Program-made: the position numbers and the translations under genes
The notes under the pieces: generated by a model
Told to the model about the DNA's origin: nothing
The model's database searches: none
Seen by the model: the letters and a program-made list of their open reading frames with translations, nothing else
DNA from: Haemaphysalis longicornis
Taxonomy: Eukaryota; Arthropoda; Arachnida; Ixodida; Ixodidae
Length of the DNA stretch: 64,000 nt
Assembly (NCBI GenBank): GCA_013339765.2
Contig: CM023452.1
Coordinates: forward strand, 163,555,581 to 163,619,580
Reading direction: 5' to 3'
Shown: piece by piece, positions 12,472 to 22,708 of the stretch
Numbering within the stretch: the first letter of the stretch is position 1
Layout: every line of letters begins with the position of its first letter

Positions 12472-12767
12472 TCACTTGAGCTTCCGGCTGATCCCGACGG
12501 TGTTGTCGAAGAGCTGCGGGTAGGGGAAGATGCCGCGCTGGTCCAGCACGTAGTAGAGCCAGTGTCCACGGATCTTGAGCGAGATGTAGTTGGACTTCTG
12601 GTGCCGCGACTGGAGGCAGTTGATGTCCTCCAGGGGCACGTCGAAGCTCCGCAGGTCCTTGAAGGGCGTGTACGTCTGCACGAACACCCTCTGGCCACCC
12701 TTGAGCAACACCACCGACCGCACGTTGCGCCTGGTGAACACGGTCGCCGCGCCCACCACCAGGATGC
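12472..12767 (-). CDS. TMEM223: TMEM223-like protein, exon 2 (C-terminal half)
   Basis: Exon 2 begins after TTCCACAG (acceptor AG at 12768-12769) and runs to the stop at 12472: 296 bases, residues 140-237. It contains the conserved TMEM223 core: the end of the second membrane span (ILVVGAATVF), then RSVVLLKGGQRVFVQTYTPF, a VPLEDINCLQSR block, KIRGHWLYYVLDQRGIFP and the C-terminal LFDNTVGISRKLK. The first base completes a Gly codon split by the intron. Together with exon 1 (418 bases) this gives 714 bases, exactly 238 codons including the stop, with no frameshift. Confidence 0.88.
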
Positions 12768-13384
12768 CTGTGGAAGACGCGGGCCAGGTTGCCGTGTTAA
12801 GCACCACTCAATGCGCGGAACAAGACTCGGGGCCTTCTTTCCAGCCTTAGCGCACTTCGTCAGGCCACTGCCCTGGAAAGGCAGTGGACAGTTGCTTTTA
12901 ATCCTGATCAACACGGTTTTCTTCTTTCAGATACAAATTCTCTGAGAAAGGGGTTAGAGCTCTCAGTTAGTTAGATACATGGTGGCGATTCATCATAGTG
13001 GACAAGTCGCTTCAAGGTTCAGACTAAGTTTGACAGCAACAGAAATATCAAGGTCCTTGAAAGCGTGAAGCGAAAGAAAAATGCTCCCCACGTTTCTTTG
13101 CGCAATGGCAGTACCTTAAAGGACAGATTCTGGTCAGTGAATGTGCCTTCATAAAGCACGTAAGCTGCGCAAGTGGAATTCAGAAAACAAAAAAAAAAAT
13201 TTTTTTTTTTGAGGCAAACACTTTAGGTAAATCAACAGGTCCAATACTCAATGTCACGACCAAGCAATAGCCTGCAAAATGGCTGACAGTGCAAAGAACC
13301 AAAAACGGGTCAGCGAAATGCTCAAAGCAGCACCAAATTTTACGTAGAAACACACCTGTAAACAAAGTTAAAAGTAACTGAGTT

Positions 13385-13493
13385 GAAAAAAATAAATAAA
13401 TTGAGTGAGCTTTGGTCTGGGCGGGGATTGAACCAGCAGTTCTCAGAATGTGAGACGAGCTCGCACCCACAACACCACGGCAGCTCGACGACT
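13385..13493 (-). mobile_element. tRNA-derived SINE
   Basis: On the minus strand the sequence reads like a degenerate tRNA: GAGCTGCCGTGGTGTTGTGG (A-box region) and GCTGGTTCAATCCCCGC (B-box), then a tail with CTCAATTTATTTATTTTTTT. No clean acceptor stem is visible and it lies within an intron, so it is a SINE rather than a tRNA gene. Confidence 0.55.
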
Positions 13494-13675
13494 CTAGCTG
13501 TTCAAAGACAGCAAAACAGCGCAAAGGACGGGGAAAAATAAGAACAACAGGACAGAGTGCAGTCCTTGAATATGTACAAACCAGCCCAAATTTTTACCTT
13601 CTTGAAGACTGTAGAAGACTGAAAGTGAACTTAGGGAATCGCTGTGGCATTTGACATGGAAACATGTGTTAGACT

Positions 13676-13803
13676 CTGGCTATATAGGTGTTTAAAATAA
13701 CATTATTTGAGTCAAATGGCCTTCGATATTTCAAACTTCGCACACTGGAAATTTGGAAGGCCATTTGACTGGAATGTCATTTAAAATACCCCTGTAGCCG
13801 GGG
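13676..13803. mobile_element. Hairpin MITE in the TMEM223-like intron
   Basis: Two inverted arms of roughly 50 bp nearly fill the element. GTCAAATGGCCTTC at about 13711 pairs with GAAGGCCATTTGAC at about 13756, and the outer parts GGCTATATAGG and CCTGTAGCC also pair. TTAGACTC on the left and TTAGAGAC on the right could be a decayed target duplication. No coding content. Confidence 0.55.
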
Positions 13804-16275
13804 TATTAGAGACATTTACTTGGGCCAACATGAGTAATATGATACACGCTAATTATAGAAGTCTCCATTAGGTGAGTAGCAAAGAATGTTTCCACAAGAT
13901 CATTTCATGCTGTAAGCATCCCACCACTAATCATAGACAAATGGAACGTCATTACGAAAATATGAACCAAAACACCAATAATGCGACTTCTTTCTATGCA
14001 AGTCAAATCGACGCATGGCTTAATTAGAATAACAAAGCTTGGGAAATGTGGCTTTCGAATACCAATAGTATGCCATTATTGGATTTCCATGAACAATATT
14101 TCTGAATTTTGCATGCGCTGGTTCATATTTTTGCTTTTGCGTTTCATTTGTCCATGATAGTACTAAGAAAAACCCAGCTGAAAGCAAAAAGATGTTGCTC
14201 AGAGACCACATTTAGCTACACTGCACACAAATTACACTTTCTCATGATGGGTATGCACCCGGGACCTCAGTACGATATACTGGCAATAAAAAATTGATGC
14301 AGTTCCACTCAACATTAAAGCTGTCGGAAGTGGGGAGCAGTGATTCGGCAATGTTTCCCTTGTATTATTCACGTAAGTAGTACTTTGAGTTTATCTTCTG
14401 TTTATTTGTGTTTTTCTTTTCTTTTTTGTGTGTGTTGCTTATCTTTTCCAGTGTTAAGGTTTTTTAGTTTCTGTGTTTTGCTTTAATCTATCTGTTTTAA
14501 TCGGCCGCTGTTCTAACCGACTCGGCCGCAATAACCCCCCTCAAATTGCCAGATTTCTGGCCAGTCCTCCGCGTGGGTATGTGCCGCGAAACGAGGAACA
14601 ATAATAATTGGAGAAGGCTGCTGGAGACTCGCCTGCAACGTCTAGGACTGCCGTTGTCTCTTCCAGTACTTTTGTCTTTCGGGGGCACAAAAAAGCTAGG
14701 CCACTGCCTTACAGGATGTGTGTCACACCGCCCACTCATTCGTCACAGGGACTCGCATGTGCTGTAACTATTCGGATCAGGTTGACTTTTATTTTGTTTT
14801 CCCTCTCCTTTTTCCTTTTCTTTCCCCTGTTGAACTTACTGACTAAACCATTTTTTCTGTACCCCTATTTTGTCTTACCTATTTGTTTTTTACAAGTAAA
14901 ACAAATTCTTCGCCAATCCCTCGAAGTAGGTATGCATCATTTGACTTGTGTGATGCCCAATGACATGGACACTTAAAAGGCAGCAACATTGGCATCTCTT
15001 TGGCCCTCGTAACAATAACCCTTTCAGTCACGAATATCCACTGCAGAAAAATTCCATACTTGGCGGTTTAGCAGTGTCAAGTGTCTAGAGGTAAGAAAAA
15101 AAGGTTCAGTCTCTCTAGAATACTTATTACGCAAATGGCGTCGCGTCCTCTACGGAGGCACCATTACTCAATCCTGCTTTTCCTATAAAAAATAATAAAA
15201 ATCCTGAGGCAGTTTACAAACGAGGAGGAGAAATAATAATTGCAGCACATGACAGAGGTGTTTTTAGTCTTTATAAATGATTTACGCCGCAGTAAAAGAG
15301 AACTTAGGACGGCACCACACCGGAGCTCCCACAAAACTTGGTGGCGTTCATTTTGAAACGATGTTTATGAGTGCGCTTTCGCCATTCCACATCTCATGGT
15401 GCTACCTTTCACTTCCGTAGGTTTCGAACATCAGCCGCACCGCTCTGCAGCATGAACTATTTTCGTTTTGACGAGGAAAACGACGAAGGAAGTCACGTCT
15501 CCATATGGAGACACAATGACCGAAAGGGATAAATGCACAAATACGCTGACGCATGTTATTGGCAACAGCCTCACTGCCCATCCCCTTAAGTGAGTGCGAG
15601 AGAATTGTGGATGGGCACGTGGATGTCACACCCAAATGGGAACTGGCCAATCAGCAGTGAGCTTCTGACAGCCGCTGTATGATTGGCTGATCCTTATGAG
15701 TGAATATGTTGTTGCGATGCATCGTAGCCAATGTTGACATTAGACATTTGGCCAAGACATAGACGTCTCGGCCAAATGCGAATTTCTGGTACCATCATAG
15801 TAATGCCGATGCTGGATTTTTACAGAACGTCATGTGAGACTGAGATGCCCATGCCCTGAACCCTCCAAACTTTTGTGTGGGAGCACGGCTGGATGGCAAA
15901 TCCTGGCATCTAAACAAAGCGTGTGGTGCAGTGAGCGGTGCCTCTCGTAAAGCCGAGAGAATTTTGCTCGTGTGGATAACCCCATTACCCGATACGAGAG
16001 CTGAAAACCAGCATGCCAATTTTTTTAAAGCGTAGCTTGCCTCACTGATAGTGATGACGCCACGAAACGCACAGCAGAAAAGCCAACTTTCCCCCTGATG
16101 ATGATAATGATCGTGGGATAAACGAAAGGTGTTTGAAACGGGAAGCTTTCTCAGGTCGAAAACCAATGGCTTCAAAGTCCGAAGTCAAGGTCCAAAAATC
16201 CGAACTGTAACACTCAGAGTGCACTGCAAGAAAGCCAACTTACACAATAGGTTTCCACTAAGGCGCCTCAAGAAA

Positions 16276-16350
16276 AAAAAAATCGCTTCCAGCGGTCCCA
16301 ATCGAACCTGGGTCCATCGCGCCATGAAGCCGACGTCTGTCGCCATTGGG
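16276..16350 (-). mobile_element. tRNA-derived SINE fragment
   Basis: On the minus strand, CATGGCGCGATGGACCCAGG runs into the B-box GGTTCGATTGGGACC, then GCTGGAAGCGATTTTTTTTT and CTTGAG. The B-box plus T-rich tail is the layout of tick tRNA-SINEs. It lies in the TMEM223-like intron. Confidence 0.5.
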
Positions 16351-16502
16351 CGGTCGAAGTTTTGGACTTTGGTTCAGGTTGCATGGAAAAGCTTCGCGTC
16401 TTAATCATCTTTCCCGTAGAAAAAAAGGCTTCAATTTTTCAGCTCATTTCCGAAGTTTTCAAAGCACAACATGGGGCTTAAACTAGCTACGAAGGCGCTT
16501 AC

Positions 16503-16920
16503 CAAACATAGAGCACAGTGCTGTGAGTCCATAGCGGTATCGGTCTGTGGTAAGCCGCTGGCGCACCACATCGAGAAATCCGCCCACCCTTTCCCTTTGC
16601 TCTTCTTCCTTTGGTTGAGCTTTCACGGGATCAGTCACGGAGTAACAGAAATTGGCCATGTAAGCCCAGATGAAGGCCTGCGTGACGGCGAAAATCCGAA
16701 TCGCCATGAACAGCCTGAAATTGTCGTAGCGATATATTTCCGTGTGCTTGGCGACGTTAGTGTCCACTTCGAATGGCAGTCGCGCCGACGGCTGCTGATG
16801 CGCCGGCATAGAGCTGCTCGAGCGAGTCCCGAATAGGAACGTGCCGTTCTTGGCGCGCACGGCGACCCGAGCCGCTTGCACGCGCAACAGCGAGAGGCAT
16901 CCCAGTCCTTGGAAGAACAT
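16503..16920 (-). CDS. TMEM223: TMEM223-like mitochondrial membrane protein, exon 1
   Basis: Exon 1 starts at the ATG (complement of 16918-16920) and ends at G16503 before donor GTAAGC. The N-terminus is rich in Arg, Ala and Ser with few acids (RVQAARVAVRAKNGTFLFGT), as expected for a mitochondrial targeting sequence. A conserved block around TEIYRYDNFRLF leads into a first membrane span (about residues 70-92, FMAIRIFAVTQAFIWAYM). A charged linker follows (KAQPKEEEQRERV), then the start of a second span (YGLTALCSMFG), completed by exon 2. Total 237 residues, against about 200 in human TMEM223. TMEM223 proteins are two-span mitochondrial inner-membrane proteins linked to cytochrome c oxidase biogenesis. 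The assignment is by recognised motifs, not a search. Confidence 0.85.
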
Positions 16921-17214
16921 CTCGAAGCACGATCACGTTCACTGGTGTCCTTCAGAACATAACACGGTTGTTTGACAACACGAATCAACGCAATGTGTTC
17001 ACTTCGCACGCCTCTAATACATCAGGACCAACTCCAGCAGATCACAAAAATCGCGTGCAAGGGCGCCGTCATTGTTATTGGATGCGGCTCGGCTTAGCTT
17101 GACTGTATGGTAGTACTGGCCATTTAGAAAGCGAACCCATTTGGGTCGATGACCATTTCGAAAGCGAAACTGAAAAACAGTTTAGTGCTGTTTTCACTCT
17201 GTACGAGCTAGGTG

Positions 17215-17425
17215 CACGAGCATGGCACGAGTGCGCGGGTTCGATTCCCGGCCGCCGCAGGCGCTTTTCTGGTGCAGGCGCAAAGCAAAAACGCCCGTGT
17301 GTACGAGATTTCGGCGCACGTTAAAGATCAGCAGGTGGTCAAAATTAATCCGGAGCCCTCCACTACGGCGCGCCTCATCGCCTGCGTTGCGTCTGCGCGT
17401 TAAACCCTACAGTCAATCAATGAAC
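17215..17425 (+). mobile_element. Ruka-type tick SINE, near full length
   Basis: The B-box GCGGGTTCGATTCCCGGCC (about 17237-17255) is canonical, with a degenerate A-box just before it. The body carries AAAAACGCCCGTGTGTACGA, then CACGTTAAAGATCAGCAGG and CCGGAGCCCTCCACTACGGC, ending with TTAAACCCTACAGTCAATCA. It is the cleanest copy in the window. It lies just upstream of the TMEM223-like gene in divergent orientation. Confidence 0.8.
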
Positions 17426-17639
17426 GTATACACACTCATGGATTGAAACGTGGCATCGAAAATTTCAGCATACCAACTTGTGGCCGAGACGACTGGTTGA
17501 CTCTCCCCCTAATCTCATTGCTTTACGAGGCGCACGCGGGAGCGCCGTCACATGGTAGTTTTCGTATTTCACGGGGTTTCTTTATCAGTCCGAATAAATG
17601 AGTACGCAATTAGTTCGTCGCTGAAAATACCGCAATTCG

Positions 17640-18765
17640 ATGCCTCTTGTAGGTACCTACAAGTTCCTGGCGGATCAGCCATGCGACTTGTCTCTGGTCT
17701 TCCTCGCTTTGCAATGGTTTATAACATCCACCAAGCTTCACTCAGGGATGAACACCATTGAAGACAGAGCTGAAAGCTTGGGAGTTTCACAACTACTACG
17801 CCTCGAAAACGCTCAAGCCGGCAGGGCCATTCTTCGTCAACTTGGTCACCTGCTGGACAAGAAGCCTCCGATCTACCAACCACCTGAACCATGGAAACGA
17901 AGTCATGGTTGATCACCGGCCCATGCCCAAAAACACAAGCGCAGTACATCCAACACGTCGCCAACGAGCAGCAACGACACACCTGAAAGAGCTCCAGCGT
18001 ACCGACGACGACGAAGGGGTTCGCAGGATTTACACTAACGCAGCTCTTCAAGATGATCAGGTCGCCATAGCGTGGTACTGCGACAAGCCAAAACTAAAGG
18101 AGCCAAGGCTCTCCGTGGTACCCCATCTGTAAAGGAAGCGGAACTGCAGGGCCTTACTACTAGCGACGGAAGAAGCGCACAGAATTGCCGCCACAAGCCC
18201 GACTGAGGCACCAACCACTTTCCTTCTCTGCACGGACTAGCCGTGAGAGAATGCGGAAAAAATAACACGCGCAGTCGGACGGTCGCAAGACTTCGTGCAG
18301 TCGTAAGAGACCTTCGACAACTCGGCGGCACACTTACAATTCGCTGGGTCCCTGGCCATAACGGGATACCGGGCAACGAGGAGGCACACAAGGCAGCACG
18401 GGAGATGCTTTCCAACCCCGATAATTGCCAGAAACCTCCGTCGCGACCGACGAACGTCTTCCCCGCTCTCCAAGCGTCGACACCTCCATCTTTGGAGCTG
18501 CTGCCCGACGAGTCGGAAGAGGAAGGGTATGACTACGAGGAAGCCATTGCCAAAGCACGTGCTGAGCGACGTGCCGCGCTTCGACTTCGTCTACCTGAAG
18601 AGGATGACGCTATCCCATCCGGCTACAACCCGGTGGACAACAGTCACACTCCGACGCATTCGGACGAACAACTCCCTTCCCACATCTCCCACTCCGGCGG
18701 TGACAAAGGTCAAGGCACGGAGTGTATATAGGATTAATAAATACATATTACAAGTTCCTCATTGA
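17640..18765 (+). pseudogene. Non-LTR retrotransposon fragment with RNase H domain
   Basis: Broken coding pieces in shifting frames. The first (about 17646-17905) starts GTYKFLADQPCDLSLVF. Next comes an RNase H start at about 18029 (RRIYTNAALQDDQVAIAWY), then VKEAELQGLTTSDG after an in-frame stop, a frame-shifted TDSRER motif near 18235, and a good C-terminal RNase H block at about 18335-18400 (IRWVPGHNGIPGNEEAHKAA). The tail is acidic and ends at 18729, followed by an AATAAA. The usual catalytic Asp in YTD is Asn here (YTN). RNase H domains of this kind occur in I/R1-like LINEs. A dead 5'-truncated copy. Confidence 0.7.
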
Positions 18766-18872
18766 CACTTTGATGATTAGAGGGGTACTTCTCGAGTTAG
18801 ATTGTAATTAATTAATCAAATATCAACGAAAAAATTGCTGTCCGCTTCTCCACAGTAGTGCAAACATTATGT

Positions 18873-18900
18873 ACTAGGTTTTTTTTTTTTTTTTTTTTTT
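18873..18900. repeat. Homopolymer T run
   Basis: A T-run of about 22-24 bases near 18879-18900 in otherwise featureless sequence between the LINE fragment and the P-like nest. Confidence 0.8.
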
Positions 18901-19540
18901 CGGGTAACGCCATCGCTCTTTTTTAAAATCGTGGTGCGTGATAGCTGGGACACAATTTCATTCAAGCTTTGCTTTCTGCTTCAGGTCGCTTGAATTGCTG
19001 AAGGGTACTAATTATTGGGTATTTGGGGTTTTAATCATGACGAACTTTTATTTACGGCCTCTGTCTTTCCGGCGATCACTTCCCCACGAATTACAGTAAG
19101 GGATTTACCCTGGCCAATTGCCCCTTTTGGGTACGTTCCAAAACTTTGAGGGCATCATCATCATCATCATCACCTGGGCTTTGTCGACGAGTTCATTTTT
19201 TGTCGGGAGCATGGAGGAAAGAAAAGCTTAGGAGAGGCCCTGACGTCACACCCAGCGCAGCCGGAAACGCCATTTCTGTAAGTCGAATGGCGGACCATTG
19301 GCCCTCCATGCCATTGGCGGACTCTTTTTGCCTTCTCTCTCGGTGCACCTTCTCCGCCTCCTCCGTCCTGTATCGCCTCTCTTGTCGTCTGCATCTGCCA
19401 GCGCCGAGCCGGCGGAAATCAGCTGATAGGCAGGTAGAAGGCCGTTTTGCAGCGCGTGACCGTGAACCTAAACGCGCGGTTACACTGTTACACGTCTTCA
19501 GTGTGGCCGCAGCAGGTTTGCGAAGCGGCTCGCTCTAACA

Positions 19541-19801
19541 ATGCCGCAATGCTCGGTGCCAGGCTGCAAGTCGCGATCGGTACCCAAGGAATTGGGCGTC
19601 ACTTTCCACCGGTTAGTGCATCATTCCGCTGAAAAGTATTGCTGTACATTGGTGTGCATTCATCCTTTGTTTGCAATCGCCGCCGTTTATAGGTTCCCAA
19701 GCGATGGAGAACGCCGCAAACAGTGGGCGAACGCCGTGCGGCTACCGGACTGGAAAGTGCCCAAGTTTGCGTTGCAGTTTCACTGGCAATCCCAGAGATG
19801 A
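19541..19801 (+). pseudogene. THAP-domain fragment in the outer P-like element
   Basis: The ATG opens MPQCSVPGCKSR, with the first Cys pair of a C2CH THAP zinc finger. VTFHR is followed by an 81-base insert with GT...AG ends (19612-19692). Removing it joins CACCG to GTTCCCA and gives the expected FHRFPSDGERRKQW run, then RLPDWKV. So this is a two-exon THAP start with a normal short intron. The later Cys..His-Phe part of the domain is absent: the frame ends at a TGA (to 19801) after HWQSQR. THAP domains bind DNA and form the N-terminus of P-type transposases. Truncated, probably by the internal deletion that made the element short. Confidence 0.7.
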
Positions 19802-20667
19802 CTAGTCAATTAAACGGCCGTTCTATATATATAGGCAAGCAGTACTTCATGCAGATTTCACGCTAAAAAATTGTGGAATGTTTTTACCGTGTTCGCGTGC
19901 CTTCGATAGATTTTTTGCGAAGAGGAGGAGGAGGAGCAGGGGAGGAGCAAAACGTTTTATTGAGTAAAAAAAAATGAGAGGGTGGGTGGCGTCAGTAAAC
20001 TTTTTGTCGCCAAGTTTCAACTTGTCTCAGTGTCAATAAATTCAAGGTGATATCAGTTGAAAACGTTCATACACTAACCTCGCAGTATGAAGCGTTGAAA
20101 AGCGAAATCCAGCGAGACCACAAAAAGATCCAGATTCCAGATCCAGCACTCTTCCAGTCAACAGACGGACACCTACTAAGGTAATAGGACGATGGAATTA
20201 TATCAACTGGGAATCTACCTTTTAACAGTTGCAAGGGCGCTGCCACGCATTGCCGGCCTAGCAAACTATATATTGCAGCGGCGATAACCAAAAAATTAGT
20301 GCGAATCGTTCGGTTGCAAGTCGCCTACGTACTGCACACCGTGTATCACTTCCGAAAATCTACCTGACGGGTGTCCGCGCGTACGACGGGACGGCGCGTT
20401 CACGATATCTGCACTTCAATAGGCGCGTCGTGATCGCGACCGGAGCAAAAGCTTGACGCGGTACAAGTGCACTTGCAAGTAGAAATTAAATGACATATTC
20501 CCATCGGCGCAGCTGTCGCAACTCGCAGCATCCTTTCGAGTTCCGCAAGACCACAGCGCAGCAAAGCGAAGCAGCAATCTTCGCAATCGGACGACAAGGC
20601 AGGCGCTGCCTTTCCTCCATGACTGGCGAACGGCGGGCGGGCTGTTGCGGACAATAGAGATAATTAC

Positions 20668-22228
20668 GACTGCCACATGGAGGAAAAAAAAGCTTAGGAG
20701 AGGCCCCCCAGCTATCCCCGCGCAATGGCAAAAGTGTGGAGGAAGTCACGTGTTTTCGGCGGCCATGGAAGTCGCGTTAGCAACGGCGTCCTAGCAACGC
20801 CCGCCCGCCGTTCGCCAGTCATGGAGAAACGGCAGCGCCTGCCTTGTCGTCCGATTGCGAAGATTGCTGCTTCGCTTTGCTGCGCTGGGGTCTTGCGGAA
20901 CTCGAAAAGGATGCTGCGAGTTGCGACAACTGCGCCGTGGGAATACGTCATTTAATTTCTACTTGCAATTGCACCTGTACCGCGTCAAGCTTTTGCTTCG
21001 GTCGGATCACCACGCGCCTATTGAAGTGCAGCTATCGTGAACGCGCCGTCCCGTCGTTCGCGCGGACAACCGTCAGGTAGATTTTCGGGAAAGTGATACA
21101 CGGTTTCAGTACGTAGGCGACTTGCACCGAACGATTCGCAACTCAATTTTTGGTTATCGCCGCTGCAAAATCGTTTGCTAGGCCGCAATGCTCGGCAGCG
21201 CCTTTGAAACTGTTACAAGGTAGATTCCCAGTTGATATAATTCATCGCCTATTACCTTAGTAGGTGTACGTCTTTTGACTGGAAGAGTACTGGATCTGGA
21301 ATCTGGATCGTTTTGTGGTCCGCTCTGGATTTCGCTTTTCAAAGCTTCATATTGCGAGGTTAGGGTATGACGTTTTCAACTGATATCACCTTGAATTTAT
21401 TGACACTGAGACAAGTTGAAACTTGGCGGTGAAACAAAGTTATTGACGCCACCCACCCTCTCAATGTTTTACTCAAGAAAACGTTTTGCCTCCTCCGCCT
21501 CCTCCGTCGCAAAAACGTTCTATCGAGGGCACGCGAACAACGCGGTTAAAAACATTCCACAATTTTATAGCGTGAAATCTGCATGAAATACTGCTTACCT
21601 ATATATATTGAACGGCCGTTTAATTGACTCGTCAACTCTGGGATTGCCAGTGAAAACTGCAACGCAAACTTGGGCAATTTCCAGTCCGGTAGCCGCAGGG
21701 TGTTCGCCCACTGTTTGCGGCCTTCTCCATCGCTTGGGAACCTATAAACGGCGGCGATTGCAAACAAGGATGACTGCACACCAATGTACAGCAAAACTTG
21801 TCAGCGGAATGATGCACTAACCGGTGGAAAGTGACGACCAATTCCTTGAATACCGATCGCGACTTGCAGCATGGCCACCGAGCATTGCGGCATTGATAGA
21901 GCGAGCCGCTTCGCAACCTGCTGCGGCCACACTGAACGGTGTAAACAGTGTAAACGCGCGTTTAGGTTCACGGGCACGCGCTGCAAAACGGCCTTCTGCC
22001 TGCCTATCAGCTGAGTTCCGCCGGCTCGGCGCTGGGAGATGCAGACGACCAGAGAGGCGATACAGGACGGAGAGGCGGAGAAGGTGCACCGAGAGAGAGG
22101 CAAAAAGAGTCCGCCAATGGCTGGAGGGCCAATGGTCCGCCATTCGACTTACAGAAATGCCGTTTCCGGCTGCGCTGGGTGTGTGACGTCAGGGCCTCTC
22201 TAAGCTTTTCTTTCCTCCTGGACTGCTA
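20668..22228 (-). mobile_element. P-like DNA transposon (inner, inverted copy)
   Basis: The inner copy spans 20676-22220. It starts CATGGAGGAAAAAAAAGCTT and ends CTTTCCTCCTG, where one A of the terminal CATG has been lost. The flanks GACTGCCA (20668-20675) and GACTGCTA (22221-22228) are a 7-of-8 target duplication. It lies in the opposite orientation to the host copy, which creates the large palindrome between 19.2 and 22.2 kb. Its THAP frame (minus strand, about 21632-21890) carries the same MPQCSV start but is frameshifted right after it. About 1.55 kb, non-autonomous. Confidence 0.75.
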
Positions 22229-22358
22229 GGACGCCGTTGCTAAGCGACTTCCAATGGCCGCCGAAAACACGTGACTTCCTCCACACTTTTGCCAATGCGC
22301 GGGGATAGCTGGGGGCCTCTCCTAAGCTTTTTTTTCCTCCATGGTCGGGAGCATGCAA

Positions 22359-22597
22359 CCTGGGGCGGTATTCTCGAGTTTTGTCCCTTTTGCGCCCCTT
22401 TCAAAAGTGTCCCTTTTGGCGAGCCCTGATTGGCTGAAAGCAAACAACCGGAAGTGACGTAACGCAAGCGCGGCAAACCTACTGCTAATTTTTCTTCGTG
22501 CTGACAACGTCCACTTCTTAACCGGAAGTACGTCACGGTGAAAGGGACGCAAAAGGGACGTTTTCAAAAGGGACAGTTCCGAGAATACCGCCCCAGG
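22359..22597. mobile_element. Short MITE with ends GGGGCGGTATTCTCG
   Basis: About 236 bp. The left end CCTGGGGCGGTATTCTCG is the exact inverse of the right end CGAGAATACCGCCCCAGG. Inside are repeated GTCCCTTTTG motifs near both ends, also inverted. It starts only a few bases after the target duplication of the P-like nest. No coding content. The superfamily was not determined because the duplication boundary is ambiguous. Confidence 0.7.
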
Positions 22598-22662
22598 ACT
22601 GGGTGGAAATCGAACCCAGGGGCTCTGGAACGCGAGGCGGGCACGCATCCTCGACACCAGTA
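22598..22662 (-). mobile_element. tRNA-derived SINE fragment
   Basis: The minus strand reads CTGGTGTCGAGGATGCGTGC then CCTGGGTTCGATTTCCACCC, an A-box-like start and a good B-box. It lacks paired acceptor arms and is wedged between two DNA elements. Confidence 0.5.
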
Positions 22663-22708
22663 TACAAGTATGCACTGCCGTTTGGCCGCACGGGGCCGCT
22701 GCGGTGCT

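Larger units (their letters stand above)
12768..16502 (-). other. TMEM223-like gene intron (3.7 kb)
   Basis: Phase-1 intron with donor GTAAGC at its 16502 end and acceptor TTCCACAG at its 12768 end. It holds two minus-strand tRNA-derived SINE-like pieces and a hairpin MITE, listed separately. The rest is AT-rich DNA with no exon I can support, including overlapping short ORFs at 14.5-15.0 kb and 15.4-15.65 kb. A perfect C-A11-T11-G palindrome sits at 13188-13211. Confidence 0.8.
19202..22351. mobile_element. P-like DNA transposon (outer copy) interrupted by a second copy
   Basis: The outer element is 19210-22343. It begins CATGGAGGAAAGAAAAGCTT and ends with the inverted form (AAGCTTTTTTTTCCTCCATG). 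It is flanked by an exact 8-bp duplication GTCGGGAG (19202-19209 and 22344-22351). Without the nested copy it is about 1.58 kb, with two distinguishable ends: a left end followed by GGCCCTGACGTCAC and a right end preceded by GCTGGGGGCCTCTCC. It carries a THAP-domain reading frame. Eight-bp GC-rich duplications and THAP domains are hallmarks of the P superfamily. No full transposase is present, so it is non-autonomous. Confidence 0.78.

Noticed and set aside
13188..13211. C-A11-T11-G perfect palindrome as a further micro-hairpin insertion
   Set aside because: The flanking 8-mers (TCAGAAAA and AGGCAAAC) do not match, and A/T runs expand readily by slippage.
13424..13490. tRNA gene on the minus strand
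   Set aside because: A B-box and a vague A-box are present, but the acceptor and anticodon stems do not pair and a SINE tail follows. The same reasoning was applied at 16276, 22598 and 61885.
15746..15780. Hairpin CATTTGGCCAAGAC...GTCTCGGCCAAATG
   Set aside because: Imperfect arms and no flanking direct repeat; could be chance.
16635..17009. 124-codon minus-strand ORF overlapping TMEM223-like exon 1
   Set aside because: It lies in another frame of the same exon. The TMEM223 frame has the conserved motifs and joins exon 2 exactly.
19200..22350. 3-kb palindrome as an assembly inversion or gene amplicon
   Set aside because: The arms have different outer ends and each level is bounded by 8-bp target duplications, so nested transposition explains it.
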